NCBI GenBank assembly: GCA_029262375.1
Contig: JAJCZM010000054.1
Location: forward strand, 94,489 to 158,488
Reading direction: 5' to 3'
Origin: Deltaproteobacteria bacterium
Lineage (GTDB): Bacteria; Desulfobacterota; Binatia; UBA1149; SPBQ01
Length of the DNA: 64,000 bases
This document shows, piece by piece, positions 51,003 to 59,397 of the stretch. Position 1 is the stretch's first letter. Every line of letters begins with the position of its first letter. The notes below the pieces were generated by a model, which was given only the letters and a program-made list of their open reading frames with translations, was not told where the DNA came from and ran no database searches. The position numbers were made by a program, and so were the translations under genes.

Positions 51003-52013
51003 ATGGCCATCGAAATCGACGACGCGTTCCGTTCCCACCGAAGACTCTTGTTCGACGTGAGCTACCGAATCACCGGTAGCATCGATGACGCGGAAGAGAT
51101 CGTTCAGGAGACTTTCGCACGGGCGATCGCGGCGCCGCCAACGCAAGCCTCGACGGCCCTGCGCCGTTGGTTGGTGCGCGTCACGACCAATCTCAGCATC
51201 GATGCTCTGCGCCGTCGTCGTCGCAAAGTGTACTCGGGCCCATGGCTGCCGTTTCCGCTGGAGACGGGTCGCATTGGGCCGGCAGTTGCAGGCGGCGTGG
51301 AATCGCCCGACGCGTACGCGGCGCGAAGCGATGCACCGGATGCTCGTTTCGCGCTTGCGGAGAGTGCCGAGTTCGCGTTCCTGATCGCGCTCGAACAGCT
51401 CACCCCTCGCCAGCGCGCGGTTCTCGTCCTTTGCGACGTGTTCGATCACTCAACGATCGAAGCCGCTGAGCTATTGGATATGACAGGAGCAAACGTGCGC
51501 GTGACGCTTCATCGCGCGCGTCGTGTACTCGAGTCGGCTCGCGCAGACGCCCCAATGGAAGCCCGCAAGAAATCGAAGGTGGATCGCAACGTCGACTCCG
51601 CGCCGTGCGAGCCGGACGGAGAGGCGGTCTTGCGAGAATTGGTGCGCGGGTTGTTCGCTCACGACATCGAGGCGCTTACTCGGCTACTGGCGGAAGATGT
51701 GCACGCCGTCACCGACTCCGGTGGGCGCTACACAGCCGTCGGGAAACCGGTTGCGGGACGCGACGCGGTCATTCGCCTGTTGACGCGGGTTGTTCAACAG
51801 CGCGGCCGGTATGCACGAGTGCAAGAAAGGTCTGTGAACGGGGCAGCTGCACTACTGATCGAATTCTCTCACACGGTCCGACGGCAAGCGCCGTGTATGG
51901 TCGTTCGCTGCGAAGCCGCTGCTGACGGCCGCATCGTCGAACTACACGTGCTCGTCGGGCCGGAGAAATTGGGGTCGCTTCTCGGCGGTGAGTCTACGGA
52001 CGCGCCGGCGTAA
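51003..52013 (+). CDS. ECF41-type RNA polymerase sigma factor (SigJ-like) with SnoaL-like domain
   Basis: The 336-residue protein has sigma region 2 (RSHRRLLFDVSYRITGSIDDAEEIVQETFAR in pieces) and region 4 (LEQLTPRQRAVLVLCDVFDHSTIEAAELLDMT in pieces). It then has a fused NTF2/SnoaL-like domain of ~115 residues. The ECF41 landmarks are visible in modified form: GPWLPFP between regions 2 and 4, DSGGRYTA, and the terminal VGPEKLGSL (NPDKL-like). In this group the C-terminal domain controls the sigma factor instead of an anti-sigma factor, consistent with no anti-sigma gene nearby. Its probable targets are itself and the next gene. Confidence 0.9.
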   Translation: MAIEIDDAFRSHRRLLFDVSYRITGSIDDAEEIVQETFARAIAAPPTQASTALRRWLVRVTTNLSIDALRRRRRKVYSGPWLPFPLETGRIGPAVAGGVESPDAYAARSDAPDARFALAESAEFAFLIALEQLTPRQRAVLVLCDVFDHSTIEAAELLDMTGANVRVTLHRARRVLESARADAPMEARKKSKVDRNVDSAPCEPDGEAVLRELVRGLFAHDIEALTRLLAEDVHAVTDSGGRYTAVGKPVAGRDAVIRLLTRVVQQRGRYARVQERSVNGAAALLIEFSHTVRRQAPCMVVRCEAAADGRIVELHVLVGPEKLGSLLGGESTDAPA

Positions 52014-52035
52014 CATTTGCGCGCGTCCCTGCGTC
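52009..52035 (+). promoter_or_regulatory. Candidate ECF41 promoter of the desaturase-like gene
   Basis: CGTAACA, 16 bp, then CGTC. This matches the sigma gene's own candidate promoter in GTAACA, spacing and CGTC. It overlaps the last codons of the sigma factor gene and lies 25 bp upstream of the next ATG. Confidence 0.55.
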
Positions 52036-52059
52036 GTATCGATAGGGAGGCCCACTCAT

Positions 52060-52857
52060 ATGGCCATCATCATTCGCATTCTCGTGCTTGCACTTCCGTT
52101 CATCTTGCTCGAACGAGTCGCCGCCACGCGGCTGAGAGAACAGCCGTTCCTACGGCGCTATTTCGGCAGCGACGCCATCTACCTTCTGACAGGATATGCG
52201 CTCGGCAGCAGTGCGGCACTTGCGTACGTCGTCCTTGCCGGTGGGTGGCTATCGGGCAGCGCAACCGGCGCAAGCGCCGCATGGGAAGACGTTCCGCTCT
52301 GGATTGCCATTGCTGCGGCGATCGCTCTCATCGACCTCGGCAACTACACCGCACATTTGCTGCTCCATCGCGTGGACGCGCTCTGGGAAATTCACAAGGT
52401 CCATCATTCGAGTCGGCAGATAGACTGGCTCTCGACGTTTCGCTCGCACATTCTCGAGCAGGTCCTACGCCGGGTCGTGGCCCCCGTCGGACTGATCGTC
52501 GCGGGGCTTCCCCTGGCTGCGGTCGTGCCTGCTTACTCGGTATTCTTGGCGTTCGCGATCTTCAATCATACGAACGCGCGCATGCCGCGCATAGGCTGGC
52601 TCGAAGCCGTGTTCGTGACGCCGCGACTGCATCGGTTGCATCACGTACCCGCGTCCACGCACCGAAATCTCGGTACGGTGTTCAGTTTCTGGGATCGGCT
52701 GAGCGGCCGGCTCGTGGACGCGAGCTTAGATCCCGATGTCGAGTTCGGAGTCCCTGACGAAATCGAGAGCTATCCGCAAGGATGGCTGCAGCAACTAGTG
52801 ACTCCACCGGCACGAATCGTTGGGACTGGGACCGGGCAGGCCGCGACCTTTCGGTAG
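52060..52857 (+). CDS. Fatty acid hydroxylase / sterol desaturase-family membrane protein
   Basis: ATG 52060 follows TAGGGAGG. The 265-residue protein has about five helices and the di-iron His boxes HLLLHRV, HKVHHSS, HTN (FNHTNARMP) and HRLHHVPAST. HR-x-DALWEIHKVHHSS is typical of the bacterial sterol-desaturase-like group. These enzymes hydroxylate or desaturate lipids in the membrane. It is 46 bp after the ECF41 sigma factor gene and preceded by a matching promoter, so membrane lipid change may be the output of that regulon. Confidence 0.88.
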   Translation: MAIIIRILVLALPFILLERVAATRLREQPFLRRYFGSDAIYLLTGYALGSSAALAYVVLAGGWLSGSATGASAAWEDVPLWIAIAAAIALIDLGNYTAHLLLHRVDALWEIHKVHHSSRQIDWLSTFRSHILEQVLRRVVAPVGLIVAGLPLAAVVPAYSVFLAFAIFNHTNARMPRIGWLEAVFVTPRLHRLHHVPASTHRNLGTVFSFWDRLSGRLVDASLDPDVEFGVPDEIESYPQGWLQQLVTPPARIVGTGTGQAATFR

Positions 52858-53053
52858 TGCGTGGATCGTCGATTGCGCTTCGTTTTGAGGGCCGACCGGT
52901 GTGGTTGCGTAGTGCCAATTGAACGGCTGCCTTGTCGAGGCTTTCCCTTCTCGCGAGCTACTGCTGATTCCGCGAATGCGGGGTAGGCACGAGCTACCCG
53001 AGCGCGGGCGCACGCGGTTTGCACCAGTATGATTCTCGCGCAACGCTTGCTTT

Positions 53054-53229
53054 GTTCTCAGGGCGGGGCGGAATTCCCCACCGGCGGTATGTCGATGAGC
53101 GAATGCGAGTCGGCGAGCCCGCGAGCGCCCAGCGAAGGTACGAAGGCTTTGCCGCCCGGACCGAACTCTGGGGTCAGCAGATCCGGTGAGACGCCGGAGC
53201 CGACGGTTATAGTCCGGATGAAAGAGAAC
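53054..53229 (+). ncRNA. FMN riboswitch (RFN element)
   Basis: GTTCTC at 53054 pairs with GAGAAC at 53224-53229 as P1. Between them are the strongly conserved blocks CAGGGCGGGG, CCCCACCGGCGGTAT, AGCCCGCGAGCG, CAGATCCGGTGAGACGCCGG and GCCGACGGTTATAGTCC. It controls the ribH gene 80 nt downstream. There is no T-run before the gene. CTCC can pair with the GGAG of the ribosome-binding site (53290-53303), so control is probably at translation. Confidence 0.97.
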
Positions 53230-53309
53230 GGTCGGCGCTGCGCCGGGTTGTGTGCCCGGAGCCTGTCGGTCGCGTTCGCTCTGGGCGACTCCATCAAGAG
53301 GAGCTCAAT

Positions 53310-53744
53310 ATGACCCCCAAACGTTACGCATTCATCAAAGCCAATTGGCACAGCGACATCGTCGATCAAGCACTGGTCGGTTTTCGCAGCGCGATCGGAG
53401 ACTGCGAGGTAGACGTATTCGATGTTCCGGGTGCTTTCGAGATACCACTGCTTGCACGCGACCTCGCCAATACGAGGCGATACGCCGCGGTCATCGGTTC
53501 GGCTCTCGTCGTCGACGGCGGAATCTATCGCCATGATTTCGTTGCCCAAACGGTGCTCGAAGGCATGATGCGCGCACAGATGGACGCCGATACGCCGGTT
53601 CTCTCGATCGTGCTGACACCGCACAACTTTCAGGAGACCGAAGAGCATCGCGAGTTCTTTCGAGCGCACTTCGTGCGAAAGGGGGAGGAAGCAGCGCGCG
53701 CTGCCCGCGCAATCGGTGAAGTACGCGACTCGATCGCGGCCTAA
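53310..53744 (+). CDS. ribH: 6,7-dimethyl-8-ribityllumazine synthase, type II (RibH2-like)
   Basis: ATG 53310 has AAGAGGAG upstream. The 144-residue protein joins the ribityl-pyrimidine intermediate with dihydroxybutanone phosphate in riboflavin synthesis. Landmarks are FIKANWHSDIVDQALVGF, FDVPGAFEIPLLARDLA, GSALVVDGGIYRHDFVAQTVLEG with the catalytic His, and LTPHNFQETEEHREFF. The Trp in the 'NWH' segment and the HNFQ-type ending resemble the decameric type II enzyme (RibH2 of Brucella and Mesorhizobium), which is also riboswitch-linked. No other rib gene is nearby, so this may be a second, FMN-regulated copy. Confidence 0.92.
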   Translation: MTPKRYAFIKANWHSDIVDQALVGFRSAIGDCEVDVFDVPGAFEIPLLARDLANTRRYAAVIGSALVVDGGIYRHDFVAQTVLEGMMRAQMDADTPVLSIVLTPHNFQETEEHREFFRAHFVRKGEEAARAARAIGEVRDSIAA

Positions 53745-53764
53745 CGAGACGGAGATAGCGGCCC

Positions 53765-54175
53765 ATGAGCGACACATACACAGCTGCCTGCGAATGCGGT
53801 GCGGTACAATTCCGATCTGAACGGCCTCCGGTCGTACAGTTTGTTTGTCACTGTTCGGACTGTCGAGAGGCTCTCGGGCGACCGTTCGCGCAAACGGCAT
53901 TCTTCGAGGTCGACCACGTCACCATCTCAGGCGACGTGGTTGCAATGGAGTTTACCGTAGAGTCCGGGAAGTGGACGAGTCGCGAGCGCTGTCCGCAGTG
54001 CACAAGCGTCATCTTCGATCGAGCCGAGGGTTTCCCGACGCTCGTCGGCGTGATGGCCGAACGGTTAGCCGCGCCGTACGCGTTCGAGCCGGCCTGCCAT
54101 GTCTGGACCAAGAGCAAAGCGTCGGGAGTCGTCATCCCAGACGGCATGAAGTGTTACGAGGAGAACTTCGGCTAG
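53765..54175 (+). CDS. GFA/CENP-V domain protein
   Basis: The 136-residue protein has the zinc-binding pattern of the glutathione-dependent formaldehyde-activating-like family: ACECGAVQFRSE, CHCSDCREALGRPFAQ and the late pair RCPQCTSVIF. The expected Cys residues are present. Members beyond true Gfa have no settled function; some act in thiol adduct chemistry. It is 20 bp after ribH and probably co-transcribed, so riboswitch control could extend to it. Confidence 0.88.
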   Translation: MSDTYTAACECGAVQFRSERPPVVQFVCHCSDCREALGRPFAQTAFFEVDHVTISGDVVAMEFTVESGKWTSRERCPQCTSVIFDRAEGFPTLVGVMAERLAAPYAFEPACHVWTKSKASGVVIPDGMKCYEENFG

Positions 54176-54211
54176 CGGCTTTGCCCGAACGCGAACGAGG
54201 TAAGAACTAAC

Positions 54212-54652
54212 ATGTCGGAGCAAGACAATCTCGCTTTCATCGAAGCCTATCTCGACAACTGGCGAAAGACGCCGCCGGATCTCAGTGAAGTGTTTCATCC
54301 CGAGGGGCGACTGCATCCACCCGGCGGCTCGGAACCGCTCGACCTCGAGGGAGCACAACGCATGGTAGAAGGCGTTCGCGCGATGATTCCCGACGTGGCG
54401 CTGCGCATTCTTCATTGGGCCGAGCGAGACGGCGAGATGTTCATCGAATGGGAAATGACGGGAACGATCGGTGACCGCCCGGTTCGCTGGTGCGGGATCA
54501 ATCGCAACACACTAAGGGGTGCCAAATCGACGCAGGCCGTGTCGTACTGGGATCGGCTCGGGCTGCAAGAACAGTTGCACCCGCCGAGTGAGCCGCTCGA
54601 TCCGACCGAACTGGGCGATCTCCTGTCGCGATTGAAGAAGGAAGTGGAGTGA
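54212..54652 (+). CDS. NTF2/SnoaL-like fold protein
   Basis: The 146-residue protein reads as a single cone-shaped NTF2-like domain: DNLAFIEAYLDNWRKTPPDLSEVF, ERDGEMFIEWEMTGTIGDRPVRW, and QAVSYWDRLGLQEQL. The ending SYWD-x-LGLxxQL is typical of SnoaL-like polyketide cyclase or ketosteroid-isomerase relatives. Catalytic role is not predictable. Its TGA overlaps the GTG of the carbonic anhydrase gene, so translation is coupled. Confidence 0.82.
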   Translation: MSEQDNLAFIEAYLDNWRKTPPDLSEVFHPEGRLHPPGGSEPLDLEGAQRMVEGVRAMIPDVALRILHWAERDGEMFIEWEMTGTIGDRPVRWCGINRNTLRGAKSTQAVSYWDRLGLQEQLHPPSEPLDPTELGDLLSRLKKEVE

Positions 54653-55296
54653 GTCCCACCGAGCCGCATCCGATCTACCCGGCGCGCAACGCGCTCGAGC
54701 GTCTGCGTGAAGGCAATCTTCACTTCGTCGCAGATCGCAGCAATCCGGATTCGGGCGCAGGCCGTAAGCATCGCACGGAGTTGGTAGAGGGGCAGGAGCC
54801 GTTCGCGATCATACTCGGTTGCTCCGATTCGCGTGTTCCGGCCGAGATCGTATTCGACCAAGGCCTGGGCGATCTATTCGTGATCCGCGTAGCCGGCAAC
54901 ATCGTCGCGCCGTCGCAGGTCGGCAGCGTAGAGTTCGCCGCGACGCAGTTCGGGACGAGGCTCGTTGTCGTACTGGGGCATTCACAGTGCGGCGCTGTCG
55001 ACGCGACGTTGCAGGACATGCAACAGCCGGCAGCTGAGCGATCGAGGAATCTTCGCTCTATCGTCGATCGCATCCGACCGTCGGTTGAGTCGTTGCTGCA
55101 AGCCGACAAAGCCATTGATCGAGCTGAACTTCTGCGCCGAGCGGTGCGGGCCAACATTGTCGTGTCGGCGCGACACTTGCGACAAGGGTCGGAGGTCCTG
55201 ACCGACCTCGTCGAGAACGACGGTTTGGTTGTAGTCGGCGCCGAATACGCGCTGGAGACCGGGCTGGTCGACTTCTTCGACGGCGTACCGGACTAG
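54649..55296 (+). CDS. Beta-class carbonic anhydrase
   Basis: GTG 54649 overlaps the upstream stop (GTGA). The 215-residue protein has the zinc ligands in GCSDSRVPAEIVFDQGLGDLF (Cys and the Asp-Arg dyad) and GHSQCGAVDAT (His and Cys), plus VIRVAGNIVAPS and VVGAEYALETGLVDFFD. It interconverts CO2 and bicarbonate in the cytoplasm. The long N-terminal segment ARNALERLREGNLHFV is usual. It converges with the M20 hydrolase gene; their stops overlap by 4 bp. Confidence 0.94.
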   Translation: MSPTEPHPIYPARNALERLREGNLHFVADRSNPDSGAGRKHRTELVEGQEPFAIILGCSDSRVPAEIVFDQGLGDLFVIRVAGNIVAPSQVGSVEFAATQFGTRLVVVLGHSQCGAVDATLQDMQQPAAERSRNLRSIVDRIRPSVESLLQADKAIDRAELLRRAVRANIVVSARHLRQGSEVLTDLVENDGLVVVGAEYALETGLVDFFDGVPD

Positions 55297-56480
55297 CGGC
55301 TACTGAGAGCGCAGACGCAACGTGCCAACAGCTTGGCCCCGATCGCCAGGGATCGCTCATCCAGATCGAATGAACCCGAATGGAGCGGGAACGAGGACAC
55401 CGCGTCGCTGCGCGTGCCCAATCTGAAGAAGCAGCCTGGCGCGTGCGCCAGGTACTCCGCAAAGTCTTCGCCGCCCAGGCTGGCCAGTCCCGTCGCTTCG
55501 ATCGCTTCGGGCCCGAGCAGTTCGGCCGCAGCTCTCTCGCAGAGTTCGGTGATACGGGGATCGTTGACGACGGCGTCGGGCCCCTGTTTGAACGCAACCT
55601 CGATCGTCGTTCCAGTCGCCTTGCCGACGCCTCCCGCGATGGCGAGTATGCGCGACTCGAGTGTGTCGCGCGCATCGCGTGAGTGCGTTCGCATCGTTCC
55701 CTTGATCTCGACTTCCGATGGAATCACGTTGCGCGCGCTGCCGCCGTGCAGATAGCCGAAGGTTGCGACTACGGCTTCTCGTGGGTCCACTGCGCGGGGC
55801 AGCGATCCGTACAGCGCCGAGAGCAACTGAACGCTCGCTACTATCGGATCGGTAGCGGCTTGCGGGCGCGCGGCGTGTCCGCCGGTACCGTGAATCACGA
55901 TGTCGATCTCGTCGCAGAACGCGGTGAGTGTTCCTCGCGAGAAACCCGCACGGCCGAGATCACGGTCAGGGTCGACGTGCAGGCCGACAATCGATTTCAC
56001 GTCTCGCATCACTCCGGCATCTACAAGTTCGATGGCACCGGTCGACGTTTCTTCGGCGGGTTGCAGGATCAGTCGCCACCGGACGTGCTCCGGCAGTTCT
56101 TCGCGCAAGGCGGCCAGTGCGACCGCCGCACCCGCGGCCATGGCGGCATGCGCATCGTGCCCACAGGCGTGGGTGATTCCTTCATTCGTTGAACGGTACG
56201 ACACGGACTTTTGGTCGGGCAGACGAAGCGCATCGATGTCGGCGCGTAGAGCCACACGCGGCCCACCGTCTTGCCCCACCGGCTCAGCCCACAGTCCTCT
56301 ACCAGTCGGGGCCTTTGTGACCTCGAGCCCGTGTGCGCACAGTAGCGTGTCGAGGTGCTCGGTCGTCGCGTACTCTTCACCGCTCGGCTCGGGGTGCGCG
56401 TGTAGGTGGCGGCGCAGCTCCACGAAGTCTGCGGCGTGCTCGTCGATCCAGCGATCCAGGTGTGTCGCGTCATCAGCCAC
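55293..56480 (-). CDS. M20 family amidohydrolase/peptidase
   Basis: The 395-residue protein has ELRRHLHAHPEPSGEEYATTEHL at its start, the catalytic/metal segment THACGHDAHAAMAAGAAVAL, and LILQPAEETSTGAIELVDAGV with the general-base Glu. It also has FSRGTLTAFCDEIDIVIHGTGGHAARPQ with the lid-domain His, and SLGGEDFAEYL near the end. This is the IAA-amino-acid/hippurate hydrolase subgroup, which cuts N-acyl amino acids with two metals. It is 16 bp downstream of the antiporter gene. The natural substrate is unknown. Confidence 0.9.
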   Translation of the reverse strand: MADDATHLDRWIDEHAADFVELRRHLHAHPEPSGEEYATTEHLDTLLCAHGLEVTKAPTGRGLWAEPVGQDGGPRVALRADIDALRLPDQKSVSYRSTNEGITHACGHDAHAAMAAGAAVALAALREELPEHVRWRLILQPAEETSTGAIELVDAGVMRDVKSIVGLHVDPDRDLGRAGFSRGTLTAFCDEIDIVIHGTGGHAARPQAATDPIVASVQLLSALYGSLPRAVDPREAVVATFGYLHGGSARNVIPSEVEIKGTMRTHSRDARDTLESRILAIAGGVGKATGTTIEVAFKQGPDAVVNDPRITELCERAAAELLGPEAIEATGLASLGGEDFAEYLAHAPGCFFRLGTRSDAVSSFPLHSGSFDLDERSLAIGAKLLARCVCALSSR

Positions 56481-56496
56481 TGAGTCCCTCCGGGAA

Positions 56497-58338
56497 CTAA
56501 ACCGACGCAGGCGGTTCCGCCGCGATCTCCGGAGCGGGCGGAAGTGACGCTTCGTCGGGCTCCTTCACGAGGCCGATCAGGGTGTCTCCCGCACGAGGGC
56601 GCTGCGTGCCGGTCGTCGAGAAGATCGAAACATTCCCCTTGCGGTCGATCACGAGCATCGGTAGGGCGTTGTCGCCATAGCGTAGGCGATAGTCGTCCAA
56701 ACCGAACTCGTCGGTGATCGACGTACGTTTGATCTGTGCGCCCGCGCCCGCGAGTTGCGCGATCCGCGCGTAACTCGCGTCGTCTCTAAACAGCGTTCGG
56801 CCACGCAGATGGGCGGGAGCGTCTCGTTCCCCGAGCAACGGGCCCGAATCATCGGTCGGCAATTGATAGACGGCCGAGCTGCCGAAGACCTCCGCCAGAT
56901 GAATTGCGCACAATGCGTTGGTGTGATCGTGCGGAGTAATTGCAAGCATGAAACCGATTCCGTCCAGATCGGTCTCGTCCGCGAGGTGTTCCGACAACAC
57001 GTTCATGTGCTCCGCGGACAGTCCGGCCATGCGAGCCTTCCGTACGTAGCTCCACTTGTCGTCGATCAACAGGACTTTGATACCGCACGCCTGCAAGGCT
57101 GCTGCTAGTTCGCGGCTCCACGCCTGAGCGCCGACGAGCAGCACGCCTTGCGGGTCCAAGTTCGACACTTCGAGCAAGCGCGCGACCAGCGGTGCGGCGA
57201 CGGAGTAGACGAGGATGGTTCCGCAGATGACGATGAAGGTGAGGGGGATCAATGTCGAGCCGTCGATCGACGGATGGTAGGCCAACTGCAGAGCGAACAG
57301 TGAAGCGACGGCGGCGGCGACGATGCCCCGTGGCGCCAGCGTCATCAGAACGAAGCGATGCTTCCAGCTCATCGTCGAGCCCGCGGTCGAGGCCAGCACA
57401 CCGATCGGGCGAACCACCAAGACGAGCCAGCCGACGAAGAGTGCGCCGGGAGTCGCCAACGCGAGCAATTCACCGAGTTCGAGGCGTGCAGCCAGGACTA
57501 CGAAGAGGCAGGAGATCAGTAGAACCCGCAAGTTCTCTTTGAACTCCAGGATCTCCCGCGTCGGAGTCCGTTTCTGCGCGGCAAGCGCCAGTCCCATGAC
57601 GGTTACCGCAAGTACACCCGACTCTCGCTCTGCGACATTGGCAGCGAGGAACACGGCCGCGACCGTTGCCAGTACCAACGGGCTGCGCAGATGATCGGGG
57701 ACGTAGAATTTCCCGAGCATGTAGGTCATCGCCGCGGCAGCTGCGATACCTAGTGTGGTGCCGATGCCCACCGATGCGAGCAACGTGACGATGGGGCTCG
57801 ACCCGGCGGAAGCGCCCAACGTGATTGTTTCGAACGTAATGACCGCGAGTAAGGCGCCGATCGGATCGATCAGGATGCCCTCCCACTTCAGCACCGATGC
57901 CGACGGTTGGGAGAGTCGAAGTTGGCGCAGCATGGGCAGTATCACGGTCGGTCCGGTTACGATGAGAATCGCGCCGAATACCAATGCGAGCTCGAACGGC
58001 AGGCCGAGCACGTAGTAGGCACCCACGGTCGATAGCGACCAGGTTGCGAGCGCGCCGATGGAGCACAGTCGCCAGACGATCCCGGCCGCATCGCCCAGTT
58101 CTCCGAGGCGTAGACTCAAGCCCCCCTCGAACAGGATTACTGCCACGGCCAGCGACACGCCGGGAAGCAAGAGGTCACCGAAGAGAGCGTCCGGATCGAT
58201 CAATCCGGTCACGGGACCAGCGACCATACCGGAAATGAGCAGCAGCAGGATCGCCGGCATTCGGAGCCGCCACGCGACCCATTGGGCGGTGACGCCGATG
58301 GTGAGGATCAGGACCAAGCCTACGAGTTCGTGTTCCAA
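56497..58338 (-). CDS. CPA1-type cation:proton antiporter with RCK-like domain
   Basis: The 613-residue protein has about 12 helices over residues 1-390. They include PAILLLLISGMVAGPVTGLIDPD, FGAILIVTGPTVILPMLRQL with the ion-site 'TGPT-V' pattern, and the later TLAPRGIVAAAVASLFA. A cytoplasmic part follows: a TrkA-N-like Rossmann domain (VLLVGAQAWSRELAAALQACG, VLLIDDKWSYVRKA) and a TrkA-C-like end (MLVIDRKGNVSIFSTTGTQRPRAGDTLIGLV). The antiporter exchanges Na+ or K+ for protons, and the RCK part probably gates it by nucleotide binding. Confidence 0.88.
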   Translation of the reverse strand: MEHELVGLVLILTIGVTAQWVAWRLRMPAILLLLISGMVAGPVTGLIDPDALFGDLLLPGVSLAVAVILFEGGLSLRLGELGDAAGIVWRLCSIGALATWSLSTVGAYYVLGLPFELALVFGAILIVTGPTVILPMLRQLRLSQPSASVLKWEGILIDPIGALLAVITFETITLGASAGSSPIVTLLASVGIGTTLGIAAAAAMTYMLGKFYVPDHLRSPLVLATVAAVFLAANVAERESGVLAVTVMGLALAAQKRTPTREILEFKENLRVLLISCLFVVLAARLELGELLALATPGALFVGWLVLVVRPIGVLASTAGSTMSWKHRFVLMTLAPRGIVAAAVASLFALQLAYHPSIDGSTLIPLTFIVICGTILVYSVAAPLVARLLEVSNLDPQGVLLVGAQAWSRELAAALQACGIKVLLIDDKWSYVRKARMAGLSAEHMNVLSEHLADETDLDGIGFMLAITPHDHTNALCAIHLAEVFGSSAVYQLPTDDSGPLLGERDAPAHLRGRTLFRDDASYARIAQLAGAGAQIKRTSITDEFGLDDYRLRYGDNALPMLVIDRKGNVSIFSTTGTQRPRAGDTLIGLVKEPDEASLPPAPEIAAEPPASV

Positions 58339-58598
58339 TGCGCTATGGGCCTCTATCGGGTCGGCGCTTCAAGAGGACGACGACGCCTTCACTTGTACAC
58401 TAGCGCGGCCGTCGCGCCGAGTTCCGGGGGTGGTAACCTCGCACTTCGACCCGCTGGTAGACGAGCGAATTTCGTTACGCCCGGTGTCAGCCGCGTTCAG
58501 GGCCTCGAAACTATCTGCATTTGGTGCCGTTGCCATGCGTGCGGCACAATACCGATCCGGGACGCGGGTTTCTAACTCGCTGGCTCGGCGACGAACGT

Positions 58599-59045
58599 AT
58601 GCATTCCATTGAGTATCCGGAAATTCCTCGAGTGGCTGTGGGCGTCGTCGTGCTGCGCGGCACTGACGATGCGCGCGAGGTACTGCTGGTCAAGCGATCC
58701 AAGCCGCCGCACGCGGGCGTGTGGGCGGTTCCGGGCGGTACCGTCGAACTCGGAGAAACGCTGGAACAAGCCGCTGAGCGCGAAGTGTTCGAAGAGACCG
58801 CCGTGAGCGTGCGCGCCCGCGGAGTGGTTCATGCGTTCGATGCGATCGAGCGCGATGTTGCGCGCCGAATTTCCTATCATTACGTCGTGGTAGATCTGCT
58901 TGCGGATTGGCTCGAAGGGGAAGCCTCGGCCGGCGACGATGCTGCCGATGCGCGCTGGATCGCCGTCGATGCAATGCGCGAGATGTCCCGGGGGGAACTC
59001 AGCGACGAGACGCGCAGGCTCGTACTGCGGTTTTCGCGCGACTAG
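58599..59045 (+). CDS. Nudix hydrolase
   Basis: ATG 58599 (MHSIEYPEIPRVAVGVVVLRG) is chosen because the domain starts there. The 148-residue protein has the Nudix box GGTVELGETLEQAAEREVFEET, i.e. G-x5-E-x7-R-E-V-x-E-E-T. After it come VHAFDAIERDVARRISYHYVVVDLLAD and ADARWIAVDAM, the pattern of ADP-ribose/NDP-sugar pyrophosphatase-like members. It removes a nucleoside diphosphate linkage in an unknown substrate. It converges with the glutaredoxin gene. Confidence 0.9.
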   Translation: MHSIEYPEIPRVAVGVVVLRGTDDAREVLLVKRSKPPHAGVWAVPGGTVELGETLEQAAEREVFEETAVSVRARGVVHAFDAIERDVARRISYHYVVVDLLADWLEGEASAGDDAADARWIAVDAMREMSRGELSDETRRLVLRFSRD

Positions 59046-59060
59046 GACAGCTGGCGAGCG

Positions 59061-59312
59061 CTAGTAGATCATCGGATCGAGACGCCCGTCCCGGTCTAGT
59101 GCGAAGAGTTCCTCGCAGCCGCCGATCGGTACATCGTCAATCAAGATCTGTGGGAATGTGTGCGAGGGCGCTACGGAGCGAATGGCGTCCAGCGCTTCTG
59201 AGTTGCGGCTCACATCGAATTCGACATAGGCCACACCCTTGTCGTCGAGGAGCCTGCGCGCCCGCGAGCAGAAGCCGCAGCGCGGGATCGTAAAGAATTT
59301 GATATCGGCCAT
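59061..59312 (-). CDS. Glutaredoxin
   Basis: This 83-residue protein is a single thioredoxin-fold domain: FFTIPRCGFCSRARRLLDDKGVAYVEFDV. The active site C-G-F-C differs from the usual C-P-Y-C, so the redox potential may be shifted. SHTFPQILIDDVPIGGCEEL carries the cis-Pro and the GG of the glutathione site. It reduces disulfides with glutathione. The stop is 16 bp from the convergent Nudix stop. Confidence 0.9.
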   Translation of the reverse strand: MADIKFFTIPRCGFCSRARRLLDDKGVAYVEFDVSRNSEALDAIRSVAPSHTFPQILIDDVPIGGCEELFALDRDGRLDPMIY

Positions 59313-59347
59313 GGCCGTTCAAGCGCGGTCAGTGGTCCCAAATAAAA

Positions 59348-59378
59348 GAAGGGCGGGATCGTGAGGATCCCGCCCTTC
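59348..59378 (-). terminator. Rho-independent terminator of the OmpA gene
   Basis: GAAGGGCGGGATC and GATCCCGCCCTTC make a perfect 13-bp stem with a GTGAG loop. On the minus strand it is followed by TTTTATTT. It lies 20 bp after the OmpA-family stop. Confidence 0.93.
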
Positions 59379-59397
59379 TCCAATTGGCTCGTTGCGT

